A stretch of DNA of 64,000 nucleotides. Source: Rosa chinensis (Eukaryota > Streptophyta > Magnoliopsida > Rosales > Rosaceae). Below the pieces are notes generated by a model that was given only the letters and a program-made list of their open reading frames with translations, ran no database searches and was not told the origin of the DNA. The stretch covers positions 67,493,823 to 67,557,822 of the forward strand of contig NC_037092.1 in the NCBI RefSeq assembly GCF_002994745.2. Reading direction: 5' to 3'. How positions within the stretch are numbered: the stretch's first letter is position 1; the number at the start of each line of letters is the position of its first letter. The position numbers and the translations under genes are program-made. Shown here piece after piece: positions 22,985-33,797 of this stretch.

Positions 22985-22992
22985 AAGCTGCC

Positions 22993-24019
22993 CATAAAAT
23001 TGGAAAATTAACGTCGGCATTCCAATACAGCTTGAGGCTTTGGTACGTTGGAGTAAATTGGGGCCAAGTCTTCGATAGTTCGATCACCTCATCCTCGTTA
23101 GTGTGGTCCTTAAATAACGCGCCTCGATCAATTCAAGTCAAGTGGTGTTGTCTGCAACCTGGCCCATCTCTGCGCTAGAGAGCAAGAGACGGTGGAGACC
23201 AAAGAGCAAGACATTGAGTCTCAATCCCTCCTACTTACCACAGCATCCCTTCACAATACCATCACCAGTTCACCACCTTCCGGTAGTTAATCACCAAACA
23301 CATCAATCACAGTGAATCTGGATGCTTACGTTGTTTCATTTAGGAGGGTCAAATTTATAACACGTACAATCTTTTGTCAAAATAATAAATAAACAAATAA
23401 CACATATTTCAAATCATGTTACTATATATATATATATATATGTCAGTATAAGAAAATTTAAGTGTAATATTTCTTGTACTAATGCGGAAATTGAAAGACC
23501 CTTAAATCATTTTAAATCAATTTTGGGTTTTGAGATGAACGCTAGATATACAAAAAAAATATGTGTTACTCCGATTTAGCATATCAACAAAGAATCTTAA
23601 ATATACACATATGGACATAATGCCATTATGGGCATATATGATCAATAAGGTAAGAAAACCGTTGAAAATATTTATCTTAATTGGATATATGTAGTGTATT
23701 AATAGTGTAAAATATTATTGCATTCCATTAAAATTCAAGAATAATTAAGACTAATTAAGATAAATTTGTATTAAATTTTGAAAACTAAGACTAATTAAGA
23801 CTTTTTGAAAAATTGAGAAGGGTCAATTTTATTTCATTCCATTAAGATTCATAGATAATTAAGACTAATTAATTAAAGATTTTTCAAAAATTGAGAAGGG
23901 TCAATTGACCCTTCTCACCCTAGGCTAGCTACGCCCATCTTTGCACGTGTCCTTTTGGATCCAACCTTTTGTTATCTGATTTGTTAGAACTTAGTCATCT
24001 CAAAAGTCTCTTAATTAAC
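22993..24019. other. AT-rich intergenic DNA with a direct repeat
   Basis: No gene. A segment with AATTGAGAAGGGTCAATT recurs at about 23810 and 23886 together with TAATTAAGACTAATTAA-rich flanks, giving a degenerate direct repeat. A short (TA)n run lies near 23425-23440. Confidence 0.5.
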
Positions 24020-24032
24020 AGTGTATAATATA

Positions 24033-24256
24033 ACCACGTGGTGTGGTGTGTTGATCGAGCTGCCTAGTTTGGAACCCCCAGGTCTAGAGTTCGAATCACA
24101 GCTCCATCCCGTGGCCAGCAGATTTGAGGGACCTGGGTTAGTTAAAACACCCAATAGTTCGTGCGTCTGCGGTGCAGTGATTAGTTTGGCCATGCTGGGA
24201 TACATTGCATGGGTGTGTGTGTTGGTTCTATTGACGTCTTCCACTAAAAAAAAAAT
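24033..24256 (+). mobile_element. tRNA-derived SINE
   Basis: About 224 bp flanked by a perfect 13-bp duplication AGTGTATAATATA (24020-24032 and 24257-24269). A Pol III B-box-like GAGTTCGAATC lies about 60 bp from the left end, and the right end is an A-run. Length, tail and TSD fit a plant SINE inserted by LINE machinery. Confidence 0.88.
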
Positions 24257-24269
24257 AGTGTATAATATA

Positions 24270-26409
24270 TATTTATTGTGGAGTGTTCTTCTTTTCCTTT
24301 GTCTTTGAAAGTAAAGATTGGGCTGTAAGATGTGGACATAGTCACATACATTAATCACCTAGAGCAACTGTATATGATTACTTGTGAATGGAATAACCGA
24401 GATTGCATTAGATTCTTACCCTGTTGTAATAAGGAATTGTAGCTGTATGATAGGAGCACAAAGTGTGACGTTTTTAATATATATTTTCTCTCATTTGGCT
24501 AAGTTATTCTCTTAAAATTACTAGTTATAACATAATTTCTGTTTTTATGTACTTCATGGTCAAAAATGGTGAAAGGAGGTAAAAAAGAGCAGAAATGAGA
24601 GTAAAATAAGGACAAGTCATTTTAGAAACTTTCCTATTTCATTTTAGGAAATATTTCCTATTTTGTTTTAGGGAACTTTATTTGAACTTTCCTATTAAAG
24701 AGAGAATTTAGGAGTCCATCAAATTAAGAACTCTTGAGTGATGAATTCTAGGAAAACTTAAAAGAAAAATCAGGAAGAATTCAAGGAGATAAAAGGGAGT
24801 GTTTATAATCAATATTTATTCTTGATTATCTTATTTTCTATTGATTATAAACACCAATTAAATTCTGATTTTTCTTGATTTTAGGAGTTCATTATGTGCA
24901 CAATTGGAAGAAGAAATTAGTGCAATTCAAAGGAGAAGAATAAGGGATGTATCTGGTCATTATTCAAGGAATATAGAATGAGTCATTAAGGGGAAAAAAG
25001 ATCAGAAAAATCAAGGCTTTGTCATGAGAAAATCAAGCAAATTTGGAGAAGAAATCACCTCTAGATGATTGGCCATGATTGCATCACAAGAGAGGAGAAT
25101 TCCACTATAAATAGCAGCCATTCTCTACTCCAAAATCATCACTTCTTCATACAAAATTCAGTTCATTAGCTTAGCTCTCTTCTCTCCAAAACCCTCTCCA
25201 AATATTCAGAAAAATCCTCTTGTCGTGAAGAGCTTTAGGACTTCTCCAAGGCTGTTCGTGTTCTTGAAGGCTAAGCCTTGTGTTCTCTTGATGTTCTCCA
25301 AGCTTCCTTGAAGATCAAAAAGTGTAATCCATGGCCCTTATTTCTGTTTTCGTACTCTTTAGTATTGAATTTCAGATTTTGATTATGAACTTTGTTATTG
25401 GAGTTGGATTTTTGTTAAGAATGAGTTTATGTTAGTAATTTTCAGATTCATTTCTTTATGTTCTTAAGTTGTTTATGATATCTTTATAATCTAATTTGGT
25501 GCCATCCTTTTATATCTTTAAGCATATGATTTTGGTTGAATAATGATGTTAATCTGCAGGTTAATAAAGCCAAATTTGTATTCTGATTCACCTAATCGTT
25601 TTAGGGCAGAAATTAAAGTGGTAAAGGCTATGTACAATGGTCGAGATTATATGCTACATGTTTGTGCGTTTGTAACTTCTTATGGTGCATACATGTTTGA
25701 ATTCAGAATTCTAACTGCACTTAATGATTCATATTTAATGTTGACGGATGCTCTTCAGTATTAACGTGATGTTTTATATGAAGTATTTTAAGTTATGGAC
25801 TTTTCCTAACTTAGTTGATTAAAGAAGAATTAAAGTGGTATTCGATCTCTTCAGACTTGTACTTTGAATTCATTTCTGATATTTAGTGTTGGCACGATTT
25901 TAGGTTGTATAGATTGAAACAACTCGTTGCATGTTGATATGGTTTGAAAATTCTGATTTGAGTGTGAGGAAGTCGATCACATGTATATAATTATCTCTTT
26001 GTTTTATTTCGTAGGAACTTAGAAACCAAAAGTTGAATCCCCCCTTTTATGGTTGTTTCTTGTGTAAATTTGTAGATAAATGTTTCTTGTGTAAATTTGT
26101 AGATAAATACTTATTAATACTTGTTTTAATAATTACTAATTTAAATTGACCCATCTTTGCAGGAATACCATCAATCCCTGGTTAGAACGATCCCTACTTG
26201 CTTATATACTAACGAATGACAACAGGGTTTTAAACTGAGTGCCTATTTTGGCCAAATCACTGTATCCTTATTATTTAGGGAACTTGATATACTTGTGGAT
26301 CAAGTAATATATTGGTTCAAGATAGACGAATCAATTACTTGATATATTAGGATTCGTTAATGGGAAGAATTCTGATATCTTGCCTATAGTTTGGTCCCAG
26401 CATTCTCTA
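24270..26409. other. Probable old LTR-type remnant, boundaries unresolved
   Basis: No gene. A TATA box (CTATAAATAGC near 25105) is followed by a leader-like pyrimidine-rich stretch. Further on, near 26180-26250, sequence of the type CCCTGGTTAGAACGATCC and CTATTTTGGCC resembles the LTR end and primer-site region of gypsy elements. A 27-bp segment containing TTCTTGTGTAAATTTG is tandemly duplicated near 26054-26106. I cannot find matching termini or a TSD. Confidence 0.35.
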
Positions 26410-27721
26410 GACACGAGCAGGGGCGGATCCATTCATAGACTAGGACGGGCTTGAGCCCGTCCGAGATTTTGAGGCCCAAAAAAAAAATCATATGTATGTT
26501 TTTTTTTTTTTTTTTTTCATTGGGGTTTGTCCAGCCCACTGTCACTCTCTCGGAGTCTCCGTCTCATCGAGGCATCGCTACCACACTACGAAGTACGAAC
26601 TCTCAGAGAGCTCATCGAGACTAGGCGACGCCGTGACAGAGTGAACGGACAGTCCCGGACTCTCACTCATCCAGACTAGGCGACGGACTCTCACTCATCC
26701 AGACTAGGCGACTGACTCTCACTAGGTGAGTAGGCGACGAACTCTCAGGCGACGGACTCTCACTCCTCTAGCCGTCTGTGGCTCAGCCAGCTCTCTCGAC
26801 TCCACTCATCGACTACGGATCTACCGATCTACGGCCTATTCGAAGCCCCTGCCACTAGACTTCGTCCGTTCGTCGTCTCCAACTCTCCATCTCCGAGACT
26901 CCGAGTCTCCGACTACACCAGGTAGGCAGGTACTCTTTCTTTTTCGCTCGCTATCTAATTCTGAATCTAGACATCTAGTTCCTCTTAATCAAACCGATTC
27001 GTTACTGATTTGATTCAGTAAAATTGGGGATTTTGTTGAAATTAGGGCTCTGATTTATGGAGGATTGCATGCTGGCTGCTGTAGTCAAATTAGGTCTGTG
27101 AATCAGTGAATGTGTCAACTGGAGGATTGCCAACCGGTTCTCCCTTCTCCACTTCTCTCAGAGTCAGAGAGTCAGAGATCAACTGATGAAGATGAACTGA
27201 TCAAGGAGGTAGGAGCTGCTTTGTTTAATTTTGTAAGTTCAATTTTGTTTAATACTTTAATTGAATCAATCCAATTTGGGGCAATTTATAGGGTTAAGAA
27301 TTGGCTAGATTGATGTGAAATACTGAAATTCAATTTCGTAGGTTGTATTGGATATTTGGATTGAACATTGAAGCTTTTGTGGATTGAACTCATTGAAGAA
27401 TGAAGGTTGCAGACTGGAAATGAGGAAATCAAGTAGGCTGTGGGCTGATTCGGGGTTTCGTTGTTTTAATTTCTTGTTCATTACATTCATGTGTGCATCT
27501 ATGTATGATGTTGTGCTGTTGTGCAGGATGGAAGTACTTCTGGACTCCATTATTAGAGTAGCTACAATCTAACGCTTATTGCTTTCCAAGGTACTTTTTT
27601 TCTTTTCTTTTGATTGTGCATTTGTGCATATAAAATTGTGGCTTAGATTGTGGCTTTTGTTTTTGTTAAATTAGTTATTATGAAAAGTAGTTAATTCAAA
27701 GTTAATTTATTAATTTATAGG

Positions 27722-28237
27722 TGTTAATGTCTAAAAGTTCGGCGGTAGCTGAACCTTCGTTAACGCTGATTCGACGGGCGGTCGGTACCTGCAATGTTCT
27801 CAAAGCTTTCGCTATCTGTCAAATAAATTACACTGGGACGTCAGAGGGAGACCGCGTTGGGCGGTCTTCAACTCTCCGATGCCTAAGTTAGTCCATGTAT
27901 TTATGTTGACAGAGTAACAATAGGTAAATATTGAATGCTTAATTAATGAGGAGAGAGGAGAGAACCTTTTATGGGTGAGGAAGAGGTTGACCTTCTCTTT
28001 GTTTTCGATGTGGGACTGATATGCTTCAGTTCCCCTTTTCAGAAGCCTCTGATGCCATCTTAGCGCGGCGCGTGGCGGCGCGTCGGCGGCGATCTGGATG
28101 TGGTCCGACGTTGAGGCTGTAGCCCGTCTGGCAGTGTGTTTGCATGTCATTCCTTTGGTTGGAATTAGTACCTTTGGCGGTACAATGAGCGTGGCCCATT
28201 ATAGCTAATTATGCTTGCAAATGTACATGTATGTACA
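27722..28237 (-). repeat. 3' LTR of the nested element
   Basis: 516 bp, ending TGTATGTACA next to the polypurine tract. Confidence 0.85.
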
Positions 28238-28833
28238 AGTCCCCCAAGTCCCCAGTCAAGGAGGGCAATCTTGGTTGGGGAGTTGTTCGGCGGTTTGAAG
28301 CGTTTTCTTCCGCTAGACTTTGCAAGAGCATAATTAGCGTCAGTGCGTTGTCAACCGTTGGTTTTACTGAGCAAACGCTTTATACCCTTTCGGGTGGGCC
28401 CATGCTGGGCCCCCAGGGAGTCCCCCACTCCCCGGCGAAGATAGACCTCCGGATGGTCGGCAAATTGTTTGTTGAGGGGGAGCTGCACGGAGCAGAGGGT
28501 GTTGGGTAGCGAGCCCAATGTTTAGCACCCAAATGACGGGGGTCAACGTGCCTGATCAGGGCCGTCGTAGACTGTTGACTAGTCCCCGTGTCCCGTAGGG
28601 ACGGTCTGACTGTAACGCCACGTGGCGGTCGTTGTCAGAGTGAGGCGTGGCCTCGGGATTAGCCGTTTGGCGGGTATCCCCCAGCTAAATGTAGCAGGAA
28701 GCAGCGTCCGGTAGACGTGCCTGGCGGTATTTTGTTTGAACGACGTTGCGTTGAACAAAGCACGCAGTTTGCAAGTTGAAAAGGGGGTTCCGCCAGAGGT
28801 GTATAGCGGAAGACACCCCGCTTGCAGGATGGC

Positions 28834-29556
28834 TAGGGAGAAGTTCTGCTGGCGGGGTTTCGCTCAGCGGAGACTTCGTCACTTGGAGGGTGACAAAGGA
28901 GAAGTTCCGCTGGCGGGGTTTCGCTCAGCGGAGACTTCGTTAGTTGGAAGATGACAAGGGAGAAGTTCCGCTGGCGGGGCTTCGCTCAGCGGAGACTTCG
29001 TCACTTGGAGGATGACAAGGGAGAAGTTCCGCTGGCGGGGTTTCGCTCAGCGGAGACCTCGTCAGTTGGAGGATGACAAGGGAGAAGTTCCGCTGGCGGG
29101 GTTTCGCTCAGCGGAGACTTCGTCACTTGGAGGATGACAAGGGAGAAGTTCCGTTGGCGAGGTTTATCTCAGCGGAGACCTCGTCACTTGGAGGATGACA
29201 AGGGAGAAGTTCCGTTGGCGGGGTTTCGCTCAGCGGAGACTTCGTCACTTGGAGGATGACTAGGGAGAAGTTCCGCTGGCAGGGTTTAGCTCAGCGGAGA
29301 CTTCGTCACTTGGAGGATGACAAGGGAGAAGTTCCGCTGGCGAGGTTTCGCTCAGCGGAACTTCGTCACTTGGAGGATGACAAGGGAGAAGTTCCGCTGG
29401 CAGGGTTTCGCTCAGCGGAGACTTCGTCACTTGGAGGATGACAAGGGAGAAGTTCCGCTGGAGGGGTTTCGCTCAGCGGAGACCTCGTCACTTGGAGGAT
29501 GACAAGGGAGAAGTTCCGCTGGCGGGGTTTCGCTCAGCGGAGACTTTGGACGGTTG
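28834..29556. repeat. 61-bp tandem array, 12 units, each with a hairpin
   Basis: Units begin at 28840, 28901, 28962, 29023, 29084, 29145, 29206, 29267, 29328, 29388, 29449 and 29510: period 61, with one 60-bp step. Each contains GAAGTTCCGCTGGCG and later CTCAGCGGAGAC. Most units hold the perfect inverted repeat TCCGCTG..CAGCGGA around a 13-base loop. The array lies 0.3 kb upstream of the promoter-like site of the antisense gene. Confidence 0.95.
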
Positions 29557-29816
29557 GTGAAGTCATCCCAGTGGTTACTTCCACCAGACGCTTCGTCTGG
29601 TGGTGGTTGACACGTGTCCAACCCGCAGGGGGTTAGCGTGCGGAGGCTTGTCCCCTAAGCCTGGCTGTCTTCTCGCCATAAATAATAGTAATTATGGATT
29701 TCGCAATCGAAGCGACGCCTCGATTAATCCGGGTAGTAAGTGGAGGTCTGTGACACGTGTATGGCTGTCGTGTGATGTCGTTTTTTAGCGGACGGCGGAG
29801 AACGCGCTGATGTTGA

Positions 29817-29824
29817 CATAAAAG
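29817..29824 (+). promoter_or_regulatory. TATA-like box of the antisense gene
   Basis: CATAAAAGG followed by a leader, then a possible 5' UTR intron (donor near 30015 after CACCGAG, acceptor TTTTAG near 30324) just before the ATG at 30333. Prediction only. Confidence 0.35.
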
Positions 29825-30332
29825 GGGGGGAAACCCAGCGAGATTTGACACTTTGGTAAAAGCTTCAAACTCACAGTCGTGTTCTTCTCGCTCTGCTTGT
29901 CCGAGACTGAAGAAAGAGGTTGCCGGAGCTTGGAGATACCGTTCCCGGAGAAACGACGATAGCACCCCCCTAAGATTACTGTGCACCATCGTATCGTAGG
30001 CTTCATCACCGAGGTTGGTATCCGGATTTCCTTTTTCCTGTTTCATTGGATCTATTATTTTCTGGGTTTTGTTGTTTTTGTCTTTCTGGGATGATTCCTG
30101 TTTTTCTTTGGCGTGTTCTGAGGTGTAAAATGAGATTTAGGGGGGGTTGGATTATGGTGGTTGGCAAAGAGTTGGTGTTTAGGGATTTGTTAGATGGTCG
30201 AATCTGGGTTGAGTGCGTTTGTTCCTACTTTGGGATTTTCTGGGTTTTGCTCTTGATGCCCTTGGCTATAACTGATGTAAGAATAGGCTAGATCTGTGTT
30301 TGTGCTAACTGGTGTGGGTTTTAGGGTTTGGG

Positions 30333-31550
30333 ATGGCTAACGTCATAGAGATTTCGAGCAGTGAGGATTCCGGGTCCAACGTGTCGTTCAGCGCGGCGAA
30401 TAGGATTTTTATTGATTCGTTGCGTCCGTCTGCCCATGCAGGAACCTCACTGCCAGAACCGCTAGAGGTTGAGCCGCTACAGACCATACCTTGGGAAGTA
30501 GCTATGGGTCGTGGTCCGCGTCCAGAGAGCTCTAGGGCGGGTGAGGCCGCTGCTGCCAAAGCTAGGCGCGACGAGCGTTTGGCGAGCAATAGTGCTGCCA
30601 GCGGCTCCGCTGGGGAAGAAGAAGCAGCGGGGTAGAATGCTGAGTCAGCGTGGTTCCTCCAGGATGGCACCGCCGTCGACGAGGCAGGAGGGCTGATGAA
30701 CGTCGCCACTGTCACTCGAATGAAGCAGACGTTCCGGTTGCCGGGCTCGGTGAAGCTGCGCCCGCCGACGGCGGATGAGAAGGCGTCGATTCTCCCAGTG
30801 GGATTTGCGGCCGTGCATGAGGCGATATTCCGCCAAGGAGTGACACTCCCGCTGGTGCCAAATCTCCAAATCCTGGTGTGCGAATTTGGCCTTGCCTTCG
30901 GTCAGATTTGCCCCAACATGTGGCGGTTGATGTTGGCAATGAACTCACTGTGGCGGTTGTCCGGGTGCGAGGGGCCTACTGTGGCGGAAGTGCTTCACTT
31001 CTACGAGCTGGTGTACGTGAAGCGCCGAGGTTGCAGAGGGCAAGTGAACCTGAGCCGCCGTCAGGGAGCGCCCAAACTGATCGAGAATCTAAGGGACTCA
31101 ATGTCCTACTGGCGGGGGACCTTCTGCGTCGCCACAGAGGGTTGGGAGTATCACGCCAGGTCGAACGAGGAAGGGCCGACATTTAAGATTAAGTCGGAGT
31201 TCCAACCCATCCGAGGTTAGTAACCGGTTTCCGCTGAATGTAGTTGGCGAGTTCATGTATTTGCAGACTTGTATTCTTACTAAAGATTACTGTGTTTGTG
31301 CAGCGGGACTGATGTATACTCTAACGAGCGAAGAGGAGTGTCGCGTAGCGAGGATCAGAGGTTGCTGGCGGAACCGCAATTTGTTGGACTTCCGACTTCT
31401 GACCGGTTGGGAGTTACTGGTCGAACAACGGCTAACTCGCTCCGTTGGTGAGAAATCTCCGCCATACCGTTTTTTTTTTGTAATAAGTGATCCGGACTGA
31501 CGGGTTTTTTTAATATTTTTCCCACAGACGGCGGCAATGTTAATGTCTAA
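30333..31550 (+). pseudogene. Antisense spliced gene of the nested LTR element, broken
   Basis: Plus-strand gene opposite to the element's own direction. Exon A (30333-31215) begins MANVIEISSSEDSG and has one in-frame TAG at 30633-30635, after which the same frame stays open. Exon B is 31304-31447 and exon C 31528-31550; every border is GT..AG and the phases fit. The middle (FRLPGSVKLRPPTADEK, HEAIFRQGVTLPLVPNLQIL, CPNMWRLMLAMNSL, then YWRGTFCV and WEYHAR) has the layout of the plant 'putative gypsy-type transposon' domain (PF04195-like). Exon C spans the primer-site region and ends with TAA inside the right LTR. Function unknown. The TAG suggests decay in this copy. Confidence 0.6.
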
Positions 31551-32076
31551 AAGTTCGGCGGTAGCTGAACCTTCGTTAACGCTGATCCGACGGGCGGGTC
31601 GGTACCTGCGATGTTCTCAAAGCTTTCGCTATCTATCAAATAAAATACACTGGGACGTCAGAGGGAGACCGTGTTGGGCGGTCTTCAACTCTCCGATGCC
31701 TAAGTTAGTCCATGTATTTATGTTGACAGAGTAACAATAGGTAAATATTGAATGCTTAATTAATGAGGAGAGAGGAGAGAACCTTTTATGGGTGAGGAAG
31801 AGGTTGACCTTCTCTTTGTTTTCGATGTGGGACTGATATGCTTCAGTTCCCCTTTTCAGAAGCCTCTGATGCCATCTTGGCGCGGGGCGTGGCGGCGCTT
31901 CAGCAACGATCTGGAGGTGGTCCGACGTTGAGGCTGTATCCCGTCTGGCAGTGTGTCTGCATGTCATTCCTTTGGTTGGAATTAGTACCTTTGGCGGTAC
32001 AATGAGCGTGGCCCATTATAGCTAATTATGCTTGCCATTATAGCTAATTATGCTTGCAAATGTACATGTATGTATA
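31538..32076 (-). repeat. 5' LTR of the nested element
   Basis: 539 bp, longer than its partner because a roughly 24-bp segment (CCATTATAGCTAATTATGCT) is tandemly duplicated near the outer end. The terminal CA has become TA. Confidence 0.85.
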
Positions 32077-32095
32077 ATAGGTGTTAGAGACTTAG

Positions 32096-32264
32096 AGTAA
32101 AATGTCAAATCATTAAGAATAAACTTAGAAACAAGATGGAAGATGAGTTTCTTGGTGATTGTATGGTCCTTCACATTGAGAAGGAATATGCTAAATCTAT
32201 TGACAATGAATCGGTGATCAAAGACTTTGAAGCTTGTGGAACTCGTAGAGTTAGATTTAGTTAG
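32096..32264 (+). pseudogene. hAT transposase C-terminal fragment
   Basis: The frame reading KNKLRNKMEDEFLGDCMVLH and then IEKEYAKSIDNESVIKDF, ending in TAG at 32262-32264, matches the dimerisation-domain end of plant hAT transposases (the type often labelled TTF-type zinc-finger or MYM-type 1-like). Only this tail remains. It agrees with the 8-bp TSD and ends of the 26418-32513 element. Confidence 0.75.
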
Positions 32265-33396
32265 TTTAGGCTCTTGTATTGCATTGCACGTTTATTTGTT
32301 GTTGATTTTATTTTTTAGTTTTCTATAGATATACATTTGAGGGGTAAGGCTCACTACGTCCCCCCCTGACTAGGTGTACCTTTTTTTTAAAATTAATAAA
32401 ATTCTCTCGCACCGTCGAGATTCTCCATAATATATATATATATATATATATAATTTTTTTTTTTGTTTAAGAAATCCAGCCCGTCCAAAGTTCCAATCCT
32501 GGATCCGCCATTGGACACGAGCATTGAGGAATTCAGCCCCATTAAGTGTAAACTCAGACTTAGAGCAACAGTAGAAGATCAACCTTGCGTCAATAGCCTT
32601 CGACTCCTTTTCAGCATCAGGTATGTCCCCTATTCTAATTAATATACACACACACTAGTTAACATGCCTTTAGTCTTGTGTTTATATACATGTGAATGTG
32701 CTATATTAGTGATTACTCAGAATTGATTCACATGTGCTATAATAGCCACTTTACATGTTTATAAACCACTATGGAAAATTAGGGGGCAGATCCGTGGCAT
32801 CACAAATTATAGTTTTAATTATACTTCAATTACCAACCATTAGATTAAAAGATTATCAATGGATGAGATTAGTGATAAAGAATAAATCATTACCTATTAT
32901 TTTTCTTTTCTTTTCTTTTATTTTATTTTTAATTAATTAATCAAATCTATTTATTATGACTTAATAAAAATCAATAATTGCTATTCTGATTTGGAATACA
33001 ATTAAGGAATCAAATCTTTCAATTGTTTTCATATTGAAACTCATCTACTTCTTAGAAAAGAAAAAGAAATCGATCAGATGAGGCCTTTGACGAAGCATGA
33101 TGAAAACTGATTGAATTCTCTACCTCTTTCTCACCTTTTCCTCATCAAGATGACAGAGCAAAATCAAGATTCATCATATTTTCAGTGCATATCTCCAGTA
33201 TATTACCCTTAATTCTTTTATTTTTCTTTCTATTTGCTCTAAATATTGTATAGTTCATGCCATTTGTTGATGATAAACATCAAGTCTCATGATTTCTAGT
33301 TGACGTTGTGTGAAATTCTTTCATGTTCATTTAGTTTGTTAAAGTTTTCATTTGTTTTCATAATCACTACACATCATAGTATTTTTTATTCTAGAT

Positions 33397-33597
33397 ATGT
33401 GGGTTCTACATGATCATGATTGTTATGAGCATGATTATTATGCTATTCGAACTCAATCTTCAGTTAAGACGAGATCACATTCGAATGATGTGACTAGTTG
33501 CCAATTCTTTTGTGCACATCAGGGAAAATATGTCTGGAACAAAAAGATAAATGAGGAGTGGAAAAAAAACCATCACGGATACTTCATTGAGGACTAA
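33397..33597 (+). pseudogene. Possible FAR1-type DNA-binding fragment in MULE A
   Basis: A 66-codon frame containing YAIRTQSSVKTRS, CQFFCAHQGKYVWNKK and EEWKKNHHGYF resembles the N-terminal zinc-binding module of FAR1-like MULE transposases (aromatic/basic start, then FxC and a Gly). No downstream catalytic core is visible. Too short for certainty. Confidence 0.35.
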
Positions 33598-33770
33598 TGT
33601 GGTTTAATGTTTTTGTAGGGATGGTTAAGATCTTTGGAAGTGACCAAAGTTGCTTGAAGAGTCTACTGATTGATTTTGTAGCTGCATCCCTATTTAACTT
33701 TTAAAGTTGAAGATCAAGTGGTTTTGAAGTTGTATCAGTTCTGAAAATATTGGGATGAAACTAAAAAGCC

Positions 33771-33797
33771 GGGGGGGGGGGGGGGGGGGGGGGGGGG
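33771..33797 (+). repeat. Homopolymer of 27 G
   Basis: Uninterrupted G run after AAAAAGCC, followed by TGGTGG. Either a true homopolymer able to form a quadruplex or a sequencing/assembly artefact. Confidence 0.9.

Larger units (their letters stand above)
27722..32076 (-). mobile_element. LTR element (Tat/Ogre-type primer site) nested in the hAT relic
   Basis: LTRs 27722-28237 and 31538-32076, flanked by ATAGG (27717-27721 and 32077-32081). The minus strand beside the right LTR reads TTGCCGCCGTCTGTGGGAA, close to the primer-site region familiar from gypsy Tat/Ogre elements. Beside the left LTR it is purine-rich (GGGGACTTGGGGGACT), so orientation is minus. There is no polymerase. By eye the LTRs differ at about 3% of sites, so it is older than the 13344-21131 element. 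It carries a tandem array and an antisense gene. Confidence 0.88.
26418..32513 (+). mobile_element. hAT element relic split by an LTR element
   Basis: Flanked by the 8-bp duplication GACACGAG (26410-26417 and 32514-32521). Termini are CAGGGGCGGATCCA and, inverted, CAATGGCGGATCCA; both ends carry a subterminal GACGGGCT. The right part encodes the last residues of a hAT transposase (32096-32264). Removing the nested LTR element (27722-32076 plus one 5-bp TSD) leaves about 1.7 kb, so most of the transposase is deleted. Confidence 0.88.

Noticed and set aside
28231..28509. 92-codon plus-strand ORF in the nested LTR element
   Set aside because: Starts in the LTR end and polypurine tract; no domain.
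28834..29556. CRISPR-like array
   Set aside because: Direct tandem 61-bp units without unique spacers, in a plant LTR element; not a CRISPR.
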